This document shows positions 1 to 11,974 of a stretch of 24,884 bases of DNA, piece by piece (position 1 is the stretch's first letter; every line of letters starts with the position of its first letter). The DNA is from Phoronis ovalis. Lineage: Eukaryota > Phoronida > Phoronidae. Location: the NCBI GenBank assembly GCA_028565635.1, contig JAOXYB010061945.1:1-24884 (forward strand). Direction: 5' to 3'. The notes under the pieces were generated by a model. The model was given only the letters and a program-made list of their open reading frames with translations, was not told where the DNA came from and did no database searches. The position numbers and the translations under genes are program-made.

Positions 1-2301
1 TTAAAAAGTATAGTAAGTTTTAGCATTTTAAAATATAACGTAGTTTGCTACAGTTATGCTGTATTAACATCAGAACTAAAGAGTATGGCAAGTTGGAAAA
101 ATACATTTAGATCATACAAGTGTTCTCCTTCATTATCGAATATCCTTGTTAAATATGTGCGACAGTACGCCACCTATATTTTATTACACCTGTAGAGAAT
201 CTGTATATCACTGTACAGTCTTCTATCATTAGAAAATTCATCATAGATTTAGTTTAGAATGAGCTAGAGTCAGTTTTCACTTTGACTTTACGGAAAATAA
301 AGCGGCAACAATTTTTTACGTAATAGGTTATTTGCACGCACTAGGTAAAGTTAATGGCACGGACTTTATTAAACATCAGTATAAGTCTGTGCCTTGTGAA
401 TGAAACGCTCGAACGATCGTCTGATTATCCTATCTTACTATCAACATTTTGTTTCTGTATACATTTGCAAATTACGGATAGCCTTTTAGCAAAAGCAGGG
501 TTGCTGCTGTTGACTTCAGTGAGTTTTGCATGATCTCTAAGTGACTTTTCATCATTATTTTTGATATCTGCATTAAATATTAAAAATTCATTACTTTGAC
601 ATGTTATTTTACAACTGAATTATCTAGGCTTATTAGAATATGAACATTATTTACTTTTTAATATATGCTCTACGTATTGTCCTTGATATAACATTGAAAC
701 TGGGAAAAATATACACTCTGTTTATTGTCTGTAAATGTCAATTGAATTAGTAGATTAAGTCATAATTATCGGAATAAATCAGAATTTAAAAACTTATCAA
801 TCCACGCACTTCAGTTTTTTAGCTGATAGTACAATTGCGCATCAAATTCAAAAAAGAAAAACGTTACTATTAAATCAGAATACTGTTTAGCCTATTTGAT
901 ATCTTTTTAATTACATGGATATGAATCTGCATACAAACAATGGCCGGCATCTATTTTTATACACAAAAATTAAATGCAACAGACTCTGTGTCAATCTAAT
1001 CCTATGGATCAGACTACTATCGATCAATATCTTCTCAGTTTTTATCGATTTCCTGTCTTGCGCATGCGGTACTCATATATGTACTCATATAATATCCTAT
1101 AGACAGTGTATAATGTATTCTTGAAGCACAAGCAAACCATTGCAAAATGAAGACGTTCTTATCTGAACAGTGGCATTAAAAACACGTACTGTCATGTCTG
1201 CAGTAATAGAAGAAGATATTTTGATAACAGGTAAATCAGATTTATAACCAATATTTAACTTTGATACATGCACTCTGAAAATTCCCTGCCACAAAGCTTA
1301 CAATTTAGATTTATGCATATAATTGGTATATTTAGTCTTTGATTGATTGCATGTTTCGCAAGGTCGTTGCATTACGTAAATACAGCTAAAATAAGACCTA
1401 CTAATATTTTGATATCTCGACTGATCTAAGCATTTTCGTACATATACTTGCTAGCTACAATTGTTCTACGAATATACAATAGGATACGCATACAAAATGC
1501 AATGAACGTTTTTTAAAGTGCATACCCTGTGTGCCCGTATCTGATTGCTTTAGTAAATCCACTTTATATTACGACTAGTCTGCTTCTGCAGCATGTATAA
1601 ACCTAGTGACTTGCTCACCTGATATCAAACGAAATCTGTGCTAAATAGTTGTGGACTTTTAAGAAATGTTATTGATTATAAGTTCAAAAGAGAAAGAAAA
1701 TTCCCTGAAGCAGCAAATGTATCCGGAAGTTATTTATAAATCAAGTATATTTCTTTTAATAGACACGTTTGTAACATAACATATTGGCTCTGGTTATTTC
1801 TTCCCTGAAATTATGAGGTGTTTGCATAATCGATTGCCACATACAGCTGGGAAGCAGCACGATAACCAAAACTTTTCTTGCTTGCTAATCTAAAAAATAT
1901 AATTGACTAGACCGATGTTGTTTTTCTGTTACTTGTAAAATATATCTCAAACAAAATATCCTATCAATTTCTCGGCCACATCACTACTAATCCCTATGCT
2001 ATCCCAGTAGAAAATCACTAACATTTCCAAAAAGGTTTTCTATATTCTTAACTGTGTGATGTAATAAGGAGATGCTTGCAAATTTCGAATATTTCTGACA
2101 AATTTCCGACAATTTTCCTTTTGTGAAAAGCCCCTTTTTCCTTGAATGTTTCAGCAGCTTTTTCTCTATTAGTACGCGCCAGAACAAGAGATGTTTTACA
2201 TCTCATATCGTATCTGTTGGCTAATAATAGATAATATATTTTGGCATGTTGAAGTAGACAAATATAGTTTCTTTCTACATTTTTCTTTTTTTATTTCACA
2301 G
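1..2301. other. No gene seen; probably intron of the plus-strand gene
   Basis: This AT-rich stretch precedes the first recognisable exon, a 16-nt microexon. Open frames inside it are short and of biased composition. Since the microexon needs an upstream exon ending in phase 1, most of this region is probably intron, but no upstream exon could be placed with confidence. Confidence 0.5.
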
Positions 2302-2317
2302 GGGAAACTCTTATAAG
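2302..2317 (+). CDS. 16-nt microexon of the prenylated-protein gene
   Basis: A long T-rich tract ending in CACAG is followed by 16 nt and then a consensus GTAAGT donor. The next exon (4163) starts in phase 2, which forces this one to start in phase 1. In that frame it has no stop and encodes xG-E-T-L-I-S, the last Ser codon being split AG|T; reading it from phase 0 gives a stop. Phase agreement plus two strong splice sites support a real microexon. It probably supplies five or six residues just before the acidic segment. Function unknown; no transcript evidence. Confidence 0.5.
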
Positions 2318-4162
2318 GTAAGTTGTATTTTCTTTCATCTTTTATTAACTGGAAGAGAACTAGGATTAAAGATGCGGTAGCTAGGTTTAGGATGAAAGTA
2401 ATGATCTATAGCCGTCCTGCCTCGACACCAATGTCACTCAAACAGGTAGCCTGAAATAGTAAACACAAATTATTTGCGTATCATCGTATCATGAACGAGC
2501 TGAGTAAAGTACGTGCATATATATTTTTCGAAATTTAAGAAACATTATGCTAGGTTACACACTTGAAGGAAAACATAAGTAGTTTCAAACATTTAAAGCA
2601 AAATTTGGAATAATTCGTCTTTAGTTCAACGCCTAATTGCCTACACGTATATTTAAAGCTCTGAAAAGAGGAAGTAACGGAACCAAAAATGCAAGTTACA
2701 TTTTAATTGAAATATTTGTAATTTTGTATTTCGATCGACTCAACGGAACAAGTAGCCATAAAGTCATAAACTCTTGATGAGCCTGCTGTTACTTCTGTAA
2801 TTGTAATTGCAAAATTGGTTGAGAGGTTTTAGCAATTAAGTAAATGTTACATTCATCTTATTTGCCGGTAATTTAACTGGGTAGACAACTTTACAAGAAT
2901 GTAAGATTGAAAGTACAGTACGCCTGAAATTAGCTTTGAGTTATAGAATACCAGCTGATTGGCTGTACAAGTGAACTATAAAAAAATGAAAACAATTTAA
3001 TACTGCGCTTATTTATAGAATTTTTAACCACTAGCTAGCATTCTAGTAAATGCAAATGATGAAGCAACACAGAAAGGCGCTAAAATCGTGTTAGTGATAA
3101 ATCCGGGTGACAAATACAAAAATTAAGAAATCCCCAATCATCCCGGAAATCATGGATCATGTCTATTTTTAAGTTATAACAGGGTTTATTTTCAATCGGG
3201 GTCATTTATATGATCAATGAGGCCGGCACTTTTATAAAGTACAAAAACATTGATTTTTTTAGCCCCAAAACGAAGGTAACTGAAACATTACCAATAGAGT
3301 TACATCTCGAGGTTACTGTCCCGTTACCGTTCCGGGGTTACTGCAAAATACCTGTAGATTTTGTACACTTGACCTTATTATATTGTATATATAGATACTG
3401 AGCACCGCAAATACGTGACAGGAATATTTTAGATAAAATAAATGTATAAATGCCTTCATAAACACCGGCACAAAAGATCATAATTCATATATCATTCGCT
3501 TACGTTATGTGTTTAGATGCGTATAAGTTGTATGCTCCATATACGCATAGCGTACTGTAACGACTGTACCGGTGAAACTAGTGTTAGCACTCATGAATAC
3601 TCCAGCAGAGCAGGGAGAACCTTGCATGAGCACAAACAGGTATTAGGGATTTTTTAGGCGAACAGTTTCTTACAAACAGTGGACTGAGCAAATGAGATCA
3701 TTTTAATTTTTTTTATAAGGAACTAAAAAATGTTTATAAACCCTACGACACGATTTAGTAATGTTGCCAAGGCGGAAAGGAAATGAATTGTTTCGCATTC
3801 AAGTATATATTTTTAGAGTTTCCAGTTCATTCATTTCAAAATATTTTTGATGAAGATTTTTCAAAATAAACAGCTGCTACCATCAGCTAAATCTGGTTTC
3901 ATTTTCTTTATGCCATGTTTTGCGTGCATGGCATCCGAACTTCTTGTAACAGCATTCCTTTGGGAATTCTCAGTAATTTCTCCTAACACATAACAACCCC
4001 AGTAAAATCCTTAGCTTTTTTATCAAGATTGCTTTTGACCAGGCTTTTACACCAAGATTGATTCGTACGTACACCTATGGGTACACATGTAAATGCTGTC
4101 TAGATCCCGGTTTATTCGCATGTGTTAATTGCATTGGATATATTTACATTTTTATTTTTCAG
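2318..4162 (+). other. Intron between the microexon and the acidic exon
   Basis: It starts with GTAAGT and ends with a T-rich tract and CAG. No gene, RNA or clear mobile element was seen inside. Confidence 0.45.
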
Positions 4163-4324
4163 TGATCTGGGAGCTGATCCATTAGCAATAGTGAAAAAAA
4201 GTCATAAAAATGTAACTTTCTCGGAAGAACACCCTGCCCGGGAAGATGAGTCAGACTCAAATTCCGACAATGAATCATTAGATGAAAATGTCAATGTAAT
4301 AAAAAATCTCCGACGAGCTGCCAG
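4163..4324 (+). CDS. Acidic internal exon with a PP1-docking-like motif
   Basis: A 162-nt exon, phase 2 at both ends, with acceptor TTTTTATTTTTCAG and donor CCAG|GTAGGA. It encodes about 54 residues: a short start (DLGADPLAIVKKSHK), then KNVTF at 4206-4220, an acidic Ser/Asp/Glu/Asn-rich stretch, and a basic end (KNLRRAA). KNVTF fits the known RVxF docking consensus for protein phosphatase 1, and acidic residues follow it, as in many such regulators; binding is inferred only. Without splicing the frame stops at once (TAG 4326-4328), so this is an internal exon. The split last codon AG| is compatible with acceptors at 4458, 5586, 8482 and 11061. Family not recognised. Confidence 0.6.
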
Positions 4325-4457
4325 GTAGGACATACAGTTACTAGTATATTCCTATTGTACATAAGGGGATTTACAGTGGGTCTACTTCTGTACCTTTTTA
4401 CCTAGTTTTTGATGTGATCTAGGAGTAAAATAACTAAGGGATTTATTCTCCACACAG

Positions 4458-4469
4458 GGCCCAGATCCG
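4458..4469 (+). CDS. Possible 12-nt microexon, or start of an alternative 3' exon
   Basis: A good acceptor (TTTATTCTCCACACAG) lies only 133 nt after the previous exon. Incoming phase 2 gives R-A-Q-I and a split CG codon at a modest donor, CCG|GTACAA, which leaves phase 2 and lets the reading continue into any later exon of this gene. If the donor is not used, the frame stays open to a TAG at 4558-4560 and would add a hydrophobic tail of about 34 residues. Which is used, if either, cannot be decided from sequence. The intron before it would be short but workable. Confidence 0.3.
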
Positions 4470-4560
4470 GTACAAAATTATATTAAATGAGAACTTCTTT
4501 ATGTGGAAAGTAATGTACAATTTTAGATCTATGCTCCTTCACAAAAATGTATTTGTTTAG

Positions 4561-5585
4561 ATATAATAACAATCTTATTACAATATTAAATCGTTAATTT
4601 TTTTACAATACAATAATTAAAATTTGATAATATTCATGTCTTGAACACCGCCATCTATTGGAAACTAAAAGTACAATACTGATGTCCCTGGTTTGCTAAA
4701 AGGTAACTAAAGGATGATGTACATGATAAGCCTACTTGTTTAGTAAAACAAGGTTTCGTGTACATTTCATAATTCTATATTTCGATCATTATAAGCTACG
4801 TTACTACATATCCAATGATGAGGAAGACATTACGAAAGGCAACATAGAAAAACAAGACGTGCGTATAACATATTCTTGCTGAACTTTTCCCGACTTGTGG
4901 AAGGCAGCTGCAGGGTGTTAATCAGCTTTTTAATATTCTATGTATATCATTAGTTAAAATGAAGCATAAATAAGATAGACGTTATCTGCAAAATTAACAA
5001 GAATTAGTAACAGAGAGCAAGCAGTTACGTAATCTTCTGTTGTATTTAGTGAAATATAATTACAAAATAATGCAGAACGTTATCAAAGGTAGAATTCCCA
5101 GGTATGAATTATTTTAAATATTTTTTCATTAGAATTCTCAGGTATGGATTATTTTACATATTTGGTGCAATAGAATTCCTAGGTATGGATTATTTTAGAT
5201 ACTTATTTAATTTGTTTTAGCAATCATAATCGCTTTTTCTTATAAAACGTTCAAGTTGTTTTTTTTTAATTTTAATTCTAAATTGTGATTCTTCAGTGAA
5301 GGGATGCTCATGTGATGATTTCAGAAAGAACTGGAAACAATCTTGACAAGAAACCGGAAACTCTAAACTGCTACTGCAAAATAAAATTTTGGATGAACTG
5401 CAAATTTACTTAATAAGCCCATTGTCCGCCAGGCGTCGCCTACAAATCCAACCTACCTGAACACCAGATATTTTCAGCCAAATTCAAAATAATGTGAAAA
5501 TCTGGTAGCAAACTCTGGAAAATGATGATGGTGTGCGGGTGATCTGAACCAATACATTGTTAATTTAGTTCTTAATTTGTTTCAG
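4561..5585 (+). other. Non-coding stretch with a 40-bp tandem repeat
   Basis: Probably intronic. Apart from the three-copy repeat at 5091-5211, nothing recognisable was found. Confidence 0.4.
5091..5211 (+). repeat. Three-copy tandem repeat, period 40-41 bp
   Basis: Copies begin at 5091, 5131 and 5172. Each starts AGAATTC, has an AGGTATG core and ends with ATTATTTTA and AT-rich sequence. The copies differ at a few positions, so the array is not recent. It lies in a presumed intron. Confidence 0.75.
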
Positions 5586-5727
5586 AAAGCGGTATAAGGA
5601 GTTAGAGCTAGAAGCCCCTGTAGAAACAGGGCACGTTATGCACGTTACTCCTTATTACTCAAACGAAACCCGACACACTGTATTTGTGTGTGAACTTATT
5701 CCTATACAAGACCAGTATGTTTTGTAG
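5586..5727 (+). CDS. Possible alternative 3' exon (or 6-nt microexon 5586-5591)
   Basis: The acceptor TTCTTAATTTGTTTCAG is strong. Entering in phase 2, as after the acidic exon, the frame runs 47 codons from RKRYKELELEAPVE to a TAG at 5725-5727. The start is charged and the end mildly hydrophobic; no domain is recognised. Read to the stop, it would give an isoform lacking the CaaX tail. A second reading uses the donor AAAGCG|GTATAAG, making a 6-nt microexon that adds Arg-Lys and keeps phase 2 so that the CaaX exon can follow. Both are inferences; the open frame is only moderately longer than chance in this base composition. Confidence 0.3.
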
Positions 5728-8481
5728 TTGGCTTTTGCATTTTTTCTGTAAAACTGATATTTTTCGTCAGCTTTAATCTTTATCAAATAACATAAATCAA
5801 AAAGTAAAAGAATCTGAAATTTTGTCGATTTTTGATTCTTCATACAACCATTGCCAACTGTCTATTTACATTAGCAATCGGTTATTACAAAGGCAAATGT
5901 AATAGTATTTATATTATTATTTACACACCCGGTAGCTAAACAAATACACGGTGTCTAATTATTATGGGCAAGTGAGATATTGAACTATTCTTGGGCGGGC
6001 ACTAAGCACGTTATAAATTACCCTGGTATAAAAATAAGAACTACATATAAAGGACAATCGTACGTCAATCCAGATCGTTATTATTTACCTATTTACTTAT
6101 AAAAAGTATGTAACGTTAAATTGTTTTAACTAGTAAAACGTAAGTATTATAAATAAGATTCCCGGTACTTTGACAATATGTTTATTTTATTACTTGTCGT
6201 TTTTTATATTAGTTATACTAGACTGTAACAAAATGTTAAATTGTCATTATTAAGTGTACATGATAATGGTTTGTAGAAATGTATACACATATTGATCGAA
6301 TTCCTTAGAAAAACGAAGCACTTATTAATGCAGAAAACACCATGAATACCCATTATTACAATTATTATAGAAGTTAACCCTCCACCCCTTAATATGTCAT
6401 AGTGGTTTTATCCGTATTGGATTATGTACAAAGTAAATTGACCTACATATTTCTCTCTATACGTTAACAACGCCCCGGAGTTCTTCACTTTAAACAGCAT
6501 ATATTAAATAGTATATATGCACTTTTACTGAAATTTAAAGAAGAAAATGGATAATACACCAGAAGAGAGGTAATTTTTAGTTAGACTACAATAACAATTT
6601 GTTTGATATCTTATCGATAAGTAATCATATAACACACTACTGCGTGCACTCACTATGTAATGGTTATTCCAGAAACTCGAATGAATGCAGGGCCTGTTTA
6701 TGTCTGTCAATGAAAATCAAATAATGATGCATTTAATTCAATGTTATTTAGTTTGTAGTCTGTTAAAAAGCGAAATTTAATATCCGTCTGAGGTTACTAC
6801 AGTTTAATTACGCTTACATCATAAATTTGCTGAACGGTGATTACAGTGAGAAATGGCGGATGATAAGCTGCCGGCTTAATAGGGCCGGTGATATCTTCCT
6901 AGGTTTTATATTCGCTATTACTAATTAGCAGCAAGTTTGAGCTAGTTATCGTAATTAGAAAAAACATCACAATGTATATCAAACCAGCAGTTTGTAACGT
7001 TTGTAACCTGCAGTATGACAAAGTAACTGCAGTCTTTGGACTTGATAACCTAAATTTGTTATTTTCTGTGTGATTCTCATTCACATTTGGTTAGGAATCT
7101 TAGGAGATTCTTGTCATTAAAATATGCTCTGGAATGTTATCCAAAGTGTGCATGTAAGCTGTGGGGGCTGCCAATTGATTGATTGGCCATTAAAAACTAC
7201 AATTAGGTCCTCGATAACGTCCCTATTTATATAAACGTGGACCAGCGGATGTTGAAGCATGTACATCATTAGAGCTTGAGATTTATATGTCAATGTGATA
7301 GCCCTGGCGACCCCACGACCCGGGGGAGACCTTGAACACGGGAACACCAACATTCCAAAAAACATGACCACGTATAAAAATACCAAAATGAATAATTGTT
7401 ACTTTGAGATCTGGTCTCTAATATAAAAGTTAACACATACAGATCACATGCAGGTACGGTATCAATATTAGATACGATTAGGAACGGCGTACTGGTCTAG
7501 TTGCGATTATAACGAGTCGACGACATGTCACCAAACACGAATGTGACCGATATATAAGACTAAACAGAACACTGTTATTATGGCAATAACTCAATAGTAA
7601 ACGTCTCGTGAGCTTTGGTTCTGATTCATATTTCCGATGTGTCTGCCTGGATTGTCTGCTAAATAAAATACTCTCAGTCTGGGATTAAGACATCAATAAT
7701 TCAGGTATTTTTAAATATGTTTCCTAATGATTTTTATAAGTGAAATACCTGCATTTACGCCTGTACTGTACGATTCAGAGTACTACTTCTTTATTTAAAT
7801 ACGCAGTGAATATGAGTTGCATTGGTCATTCTTTTCAAAGTCCACACCAGTCGCTTGTGGTATTTGCATTGACAGCGTTTGTTTTTGTTCTTTGTGGGTC
7901 TACATCGATTTGTATTGATAGTTTTTGATAGTATTGTGGTGACACTGACATCCATAAACTATAGTCTGTTATAAACTCTATAAGTTGTGTGAATGTAATA
8001 TTGGCTTGATTATATTACAAAGAATAAACCACAAAATATGAAGCATCTGTATAAAAGTATTCGACAGAAATAGAAAGTTGCTTACGTTGAATTATTCCTT
8101 AGCAACAGGAGTACTGTGCTAGAGTTCCCATAGCTTCATACACCTAATTATCTAATAAGTTTAAAAATAAAAAGCGCATAATGTTCATGTTTACTGCTGT
8201 TATTTTGTCATTCTTATCTTCATTGGGGATGTAGTTAACTTATCAGATTTAATACGGCTTCATCCAGTAAAATTCATTGATCAACACATTTGCAACATTT
8301 ATTTATAAAGACACTGGGTGGCACTTATATCAAAATTATTTCCACCAGCTTACAGCTTTAATAAAGAAACGGGTTGCCCAGTACTTTGCTGAATCGTATT
8401 TGTATCAATTAATGTATTTGATATATGGATTATTGCATAAATAAAGTGATATTTAATTGATTTCTCCCATTTCCTCTGCAG
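5728..8481 (+). other. No gene seen; presumed intron
   Basis: Long AT-rich stretch between candidate exons. A slightly GC-richer patch near 7290-7340 carries a minus-strand frame without recognisable content. No RNA gene or mobile element could be supported. Confidence 0.4.
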
Positions 8482-8560
8482 GGCGCAGCTTGATGCACAG
8501 TTAAACGGTTTGATAGAGATACGGTTGAGTTACTTTAAACTACAATGGACAACTATCTGA
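8482..8560 (+). CDS. Possible short exon or alternative 3' exon
   Basis: It has one of the best acceptors in the window (TTTCTCCCATTTCCTCTGCAG). In phase 2 the reading is RAQLDAQLNGLIEIR and then either stops at TGA 8558-8560, with an AATAAA at 8564-8569 right after, or leaves at a weak donor ATACG|GTTGAG (8523/8524). The latter makes a 42-nt exon, phase 2 at both ends, that continues into the CaaX exon. The encoded segment could extend a helix. The acceptor is convincing; the 3' boundary is not. Confidence 0.4.
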
Positions 8561-8563
8561 TGT

Positions 8564-8569
8564 AATAAA
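8564..8569 (+). promoter_or_regulatory. AATAAA directly after the 8482 frame's stop
   Basis: The hexamer begins 4 nt after TGA 8558-8560. It would allow a very short 3' UTR if the 8482 exon is used as a last exon. AATAAA is frequent by chance in this AT-rich DNA. Confidence 0.25.
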
Positions 8570-9034
8570 TCAAATGCTATCGAAAAACTGAGTTTCAAAG
8601 AGCAACTCGAGTGACATTTTTCCCTTGATATATTAATTAATATTAAAATTTATGAAGTAGATAAATGACTTGTTATATTGTTGTTTGTATATTCCACACG
8701 CATTCTATTACCGTACATGCGCGCCGTTGAAGTAGATATCTTTTGGTAAACATTTCTTTTTAAATACCGTTTGACAGAATGCTTTTCTAGTACATCTTTT
8801 AGTATTTAAAATACTTCGCATATGTACCAGACATGTTAATCACAACGGACTTGTTTTGAAATTAGAGACCTTGATTTGTTCTTGGGAATTATTTTTTAAG
8901 TCTGCTTTACAAATTTCCATTTTTCGTGTCATCGCTTGGAATATAGGAAAGTTAATTTAGTTGCTATATGAATCATGTATTTCATTCCCCTGTGTGTAGT
9001 ATATAGACATATATCGGTAAAGTACATTGCAATG

Positions 9035-9078
9035 CATATATGCTAGCTTAGGGTCACATACATGCTAGCTTAGGGTCA
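9035..9078 (+). repeat. 22-bp direct duplication, two copies
   Basis: Two adjacent copies of CATATATGCTAGCTTAGGGTCA-type sequence (9035-9056 and 9057-9078) differ at one base. No known function. Confidence 0.75.
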
Positions 9079-9499
9079 CTATTGGGTAGTGTAATATGAT
9101 ACTACTGGTCGCGTGCCATATAATTGCGGGCGTCTAATAAAGCGTGACCAAAATCTGTAATTAATTGATCGAAAGGTCCGATTGTTGGTCGCAGGGTTAC
9201 ATAATAAAGAGAAAATCTGGGAAAAATACTTATGAATGTAACCAAAATACCGGCCTTTACCAAATGGAAAACGAGTCAATTAGATTTTAATAACATCAAT
9301 TTAATCATACGAAACTATATCCTAAGTTTAACATGTGAATTGTTAAACTTTCAATGATTTTAATCTACAGTTTTTAGCAATAAAATTTATAATCGTAAAT
9401 TTCAATTGGATCTTTTTATAGCAAATCAGCTCTCTCTTGACAACATGATATTTACAACGAAAGCACCCCTGAGCCCCGGACTGAGCCACCTCATGGGAC

Positions 9500-9516
9500 A
9501 ATAAATAAATAAATAA
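9500..9516 (+). repeat. Short AATA microsatellite
   Basis: About four AAAT/AATA units follow a GC-richer stretch (9462-9499). Such tails occur at 3' ends of some retroposons, but no promoter boxes or target duplication were found, so it is recorded only as simple sequence. Confidence 0.5.
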
Positions 9517-10439
9517 TCTCCGTGTTATTTTATAAGATGAAGCCTATTTGAAGATCTTTGACATGAAAGAAATATTTTGAAGTAGAGTGCTTGAGTCCTT
9601 GTGCATAGTTATTTTATGTCGCGACTTTAGGAAGTACCATGTATTTTATCAAAAAAAATATGGTTTGTGTTACATATGCCAACTCCTAAACCAGGCGATG
9701 CCACTAAATGAGCTGGATATTTAAGTATTGGCTTACAGTTGAAATAGCTGCAAGTGTGGTATTTATATTACAGTTCATAGTAACTGCGCATGCCCAGTAG
9801 TCACAAAACTGTTTTGCCATTCAATTAGCAGAACGGTAGCTTCTGGTAAATATCTGTTCTAGAAAAATTCAAGTTGTCATGATTGGAAGACTTTTATAAG
9901 TGTTTGTAGTGGACAGAATAATTGAATTGATACAGAGGAATTTCTTGTTAGAATGACACGACGGATTATATTGACGGGCTAGTAGGTGTATTTTTCTAAA
10001 TGGATATCATATAAACTCTGTTTTGCATTTTATGATTTTATACTTAGATTGCTTTATATGGCTTTATAAAGTAAACCATGACGTTTACAGGGATTTTATA
10101 GTTGTGGTTCGAAGTTACACCCTGTGTCATTGCAATCACTTTATTGCAGTTCTGATTTTCCTATGAACAGTACTGTTTAGGGTTCTAACAAGTGAAACTG
10201 CCTAGTGGTCGCTTCATAGTAGAACTACTTATGAACCCGTGATCTGTCTCAATAATTGTTTGTTTCATAAATAGTCTAAGATACCTATGCACCATGACTA
10301 GCTGACTCATTTTATAATCAAATAATTATGTTTTATTTTGATGTATCGGCCTGTATTCCATGGTGTGTAACATCCGTCTAGACTGGTACTAGTCCTTTAC
10401 ATTAGTGTAAAGAATAGTGGCATTTTGTGAGAGATGTGT

Positions 10440-10501
10440 AAAAGTAACTATTACTTGCTTCCAACAAACAAATACAGTTTGTAGTAATAGTAGCTACTTT
10501 T
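10440..10501 (+). repeat. Imperfect foldback (inverted repeat)
   Basis: The left arm AAAAGTA-ACTATTACT pairs with the right arm AGTAATAGT-AGC-TACTTTT, with three extra bases on the right. Inside the loop a second stem, ACAAAC with GTTTGT, abuts the right arm. The whole 62-nt unit could fold as a nested hairpin. No target-site duplication was seen. Confidence 0.5.
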
Positions 10502-11060
10502 TCTGCCAAAAAATGTTTCAGACAAATAGTATTGATTCTAATGAAAATAAAGTTTTGGTATATTGTATGATTTGATATTTGATTCAGCTATCAATCGTAG
10601 AGCGTCTAGTAATGACAAGCATACATTTTACTTATACCGATGTTACATGTATATATGTGCTAATATGGATGAACTTCAAGCTTGCACTTTGTGGATATTG
10701 ATTAAAATCATTTTTCGTTTCAAGAAACACGTATAAATCAAGTTTAATTCATTTTTATGATTAAGAGTCTTCATTTGAGATTTTTTCCAGATGCCCGAAG
10801 TTTCAATGTAAATCTTTATAACTCACAAAAAATAACCAAATCATATTTAAGCTTGTAGAACTTTCCTGCTAAAAATACAGAAAACATAGTAGCATATTAT
10901 CAATGCAATGTTTTATTTTTTTCAACATGTGACGAAGACTACACAGTCATATTGTAGTCGAGAACACTTACTTATCTTAAGGGAGTTGACAATACCACTG
11001 GATAACACTGAACAGTGATGGTCAGGAATTGCGTACTTATGAGCTATATTTTTTTTTCAG

Positions 11061-11463
11061 CACGGAAAGCAGGGATAATCCTTTCCAGCCTGAAGGAGAC
11101 ATAAGCCAAGAAGTGAACTTAATTTTACGACATTCAAAAATCTCAGCTTCAGAAGTCGTAATAGTTGACCCTTCCAGTCCTAATTATAAAAATACCAATA
11201 GTCAGCAGCAAACGAATAGTCATGAAATATTGGAAGAATCAGTTAGTCCTAAAGTAAATTCTCCTGTCAATACATCTCCAGGAAGTCCCCAAGTAGATAG
11301 TCCAACGAAAGACGAGAAGGTAAAAAATGGTAACTTCGAAGAGACTGTTACACCGGAACAAGTGCAAGTTAGTGAGTCTTCCCCGGGGCAAACGACATCG
11401 CCAGAAGTAGAAGGTAGTCAGAATGAACCAAAGAAAAACAAGAAGTGTTGTACCATTCTTTAG
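11061..11463 (+). CDS. Last exon: phospho-site-rich tail ending in a CaaX box
   Basis: A T-rich tract and CAG precede 133 codons and a TAG at 11461-11463; incoming phase is 2. The start holds an NPF tripeptide (11077-11085), the known EH-domain ligand, and a conserved-looking segment with VNLILRHSKISASEVVIVD. A disordered stretch follows with nine Ser/Thr-Pro sites. The protein ends in a Lys/Asn basic cluster and CCTIL. CTIL is a CaaX box; a final Leu normally directs geranylgeranylation, and the Cys before it could be palmitoylated. The protein is therefore probably anchored on the inner face of a membrane. Paralemmins also end basic-Cys-CaaX, but the rest does not let me assign that family. 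Confidence 0.75.
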
Positions 11464-11710
11464 CTACGATAAACTACGTTAATTCTACGTATTTGATATT
11501 AGTATACTTAATATGTTGCCATATTGATCTGTGCTCAAAGATGAAATTTTAAGTAAATGAGTAAGATGAGTTGAGGCATATTTGGAGATGATATTGGATA
11601 CCACGATTACAACCTATGTCATTAGTCCAAGATGGAATGACGGAATGAAAATTATTGGAAATATGTTATGTTCAAATCTTTCACGGGAAAATATTAGCTT
11701 TCTGCTTGTG

Positions 11711-11716
11711 AATAAA
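11711..11716 (+). terminator. Polyadenylation signal of the CaaX-protein gene
   Basis: AATAAA lies about 250 nt after the TAG stop, in GTGAATAAAGC, and is the first such hexamer downstream. It gives a 3' UTR of plausible length. Confidence 0.55.
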
Positions 11717-11959
11717 GCTAATTTACTCACAATTGTAGTGTCATACAATGGTAAAACATAAAAGTGCAAAACGTAATCGCAATGGAGTTCATTATATTAG
11801 ATAAAAAAACTGATGCTTTCCTCGTGTTTTCAAAAATGATAATTTATGTGTCATTTTTGCAAAATCAGTTTCGTGTATGGGCATGCACATGTTGTAAATA
11901 TGATGAAGAACTGTGTGCTTCACCAATAGTGGAAAGTCATTATTTAGAAACTAGCTTAT

Positions 11960-11974
11960 TTGGCAAATTGCCAA
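11960..11974. promoter_or_regulatory. Perfect palindromic NFI-type site
   Basis: TTGGC-N5-GCCAA, the known nuclear factor I full-site consensus, sits in a slightly longer inverted repeat (TTTGGCAA-A-TTGCCAAA). It is downstream of a gene rather than in an obvious promoter, so function is unproven. Confidence 0.3.

Larger units (their letters stand above)
8570..11060 (+). other. Presumed intron; holds small repeats and a foldback
   Basis: No gene seen. It contains the 22-bp duplication at 9035-9078, an AATA-type simple repeat near 9500-9516, and a foldback at 10440-10501. Confidence 0.4.

Noticed and set aside
915-2187. Several 60-70 residue frames on both strands
   Set aside because: Lengths are as expected by chance, composition follows the AT-rich background, and no splice phase ties them to a gene.
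7117-7386. 89-residue minus-strand frame in a GC-richer patch
   Set aside because: No motif, no splice support and no link to the minus-strand genes; possibly an old repeat, but not supportable.
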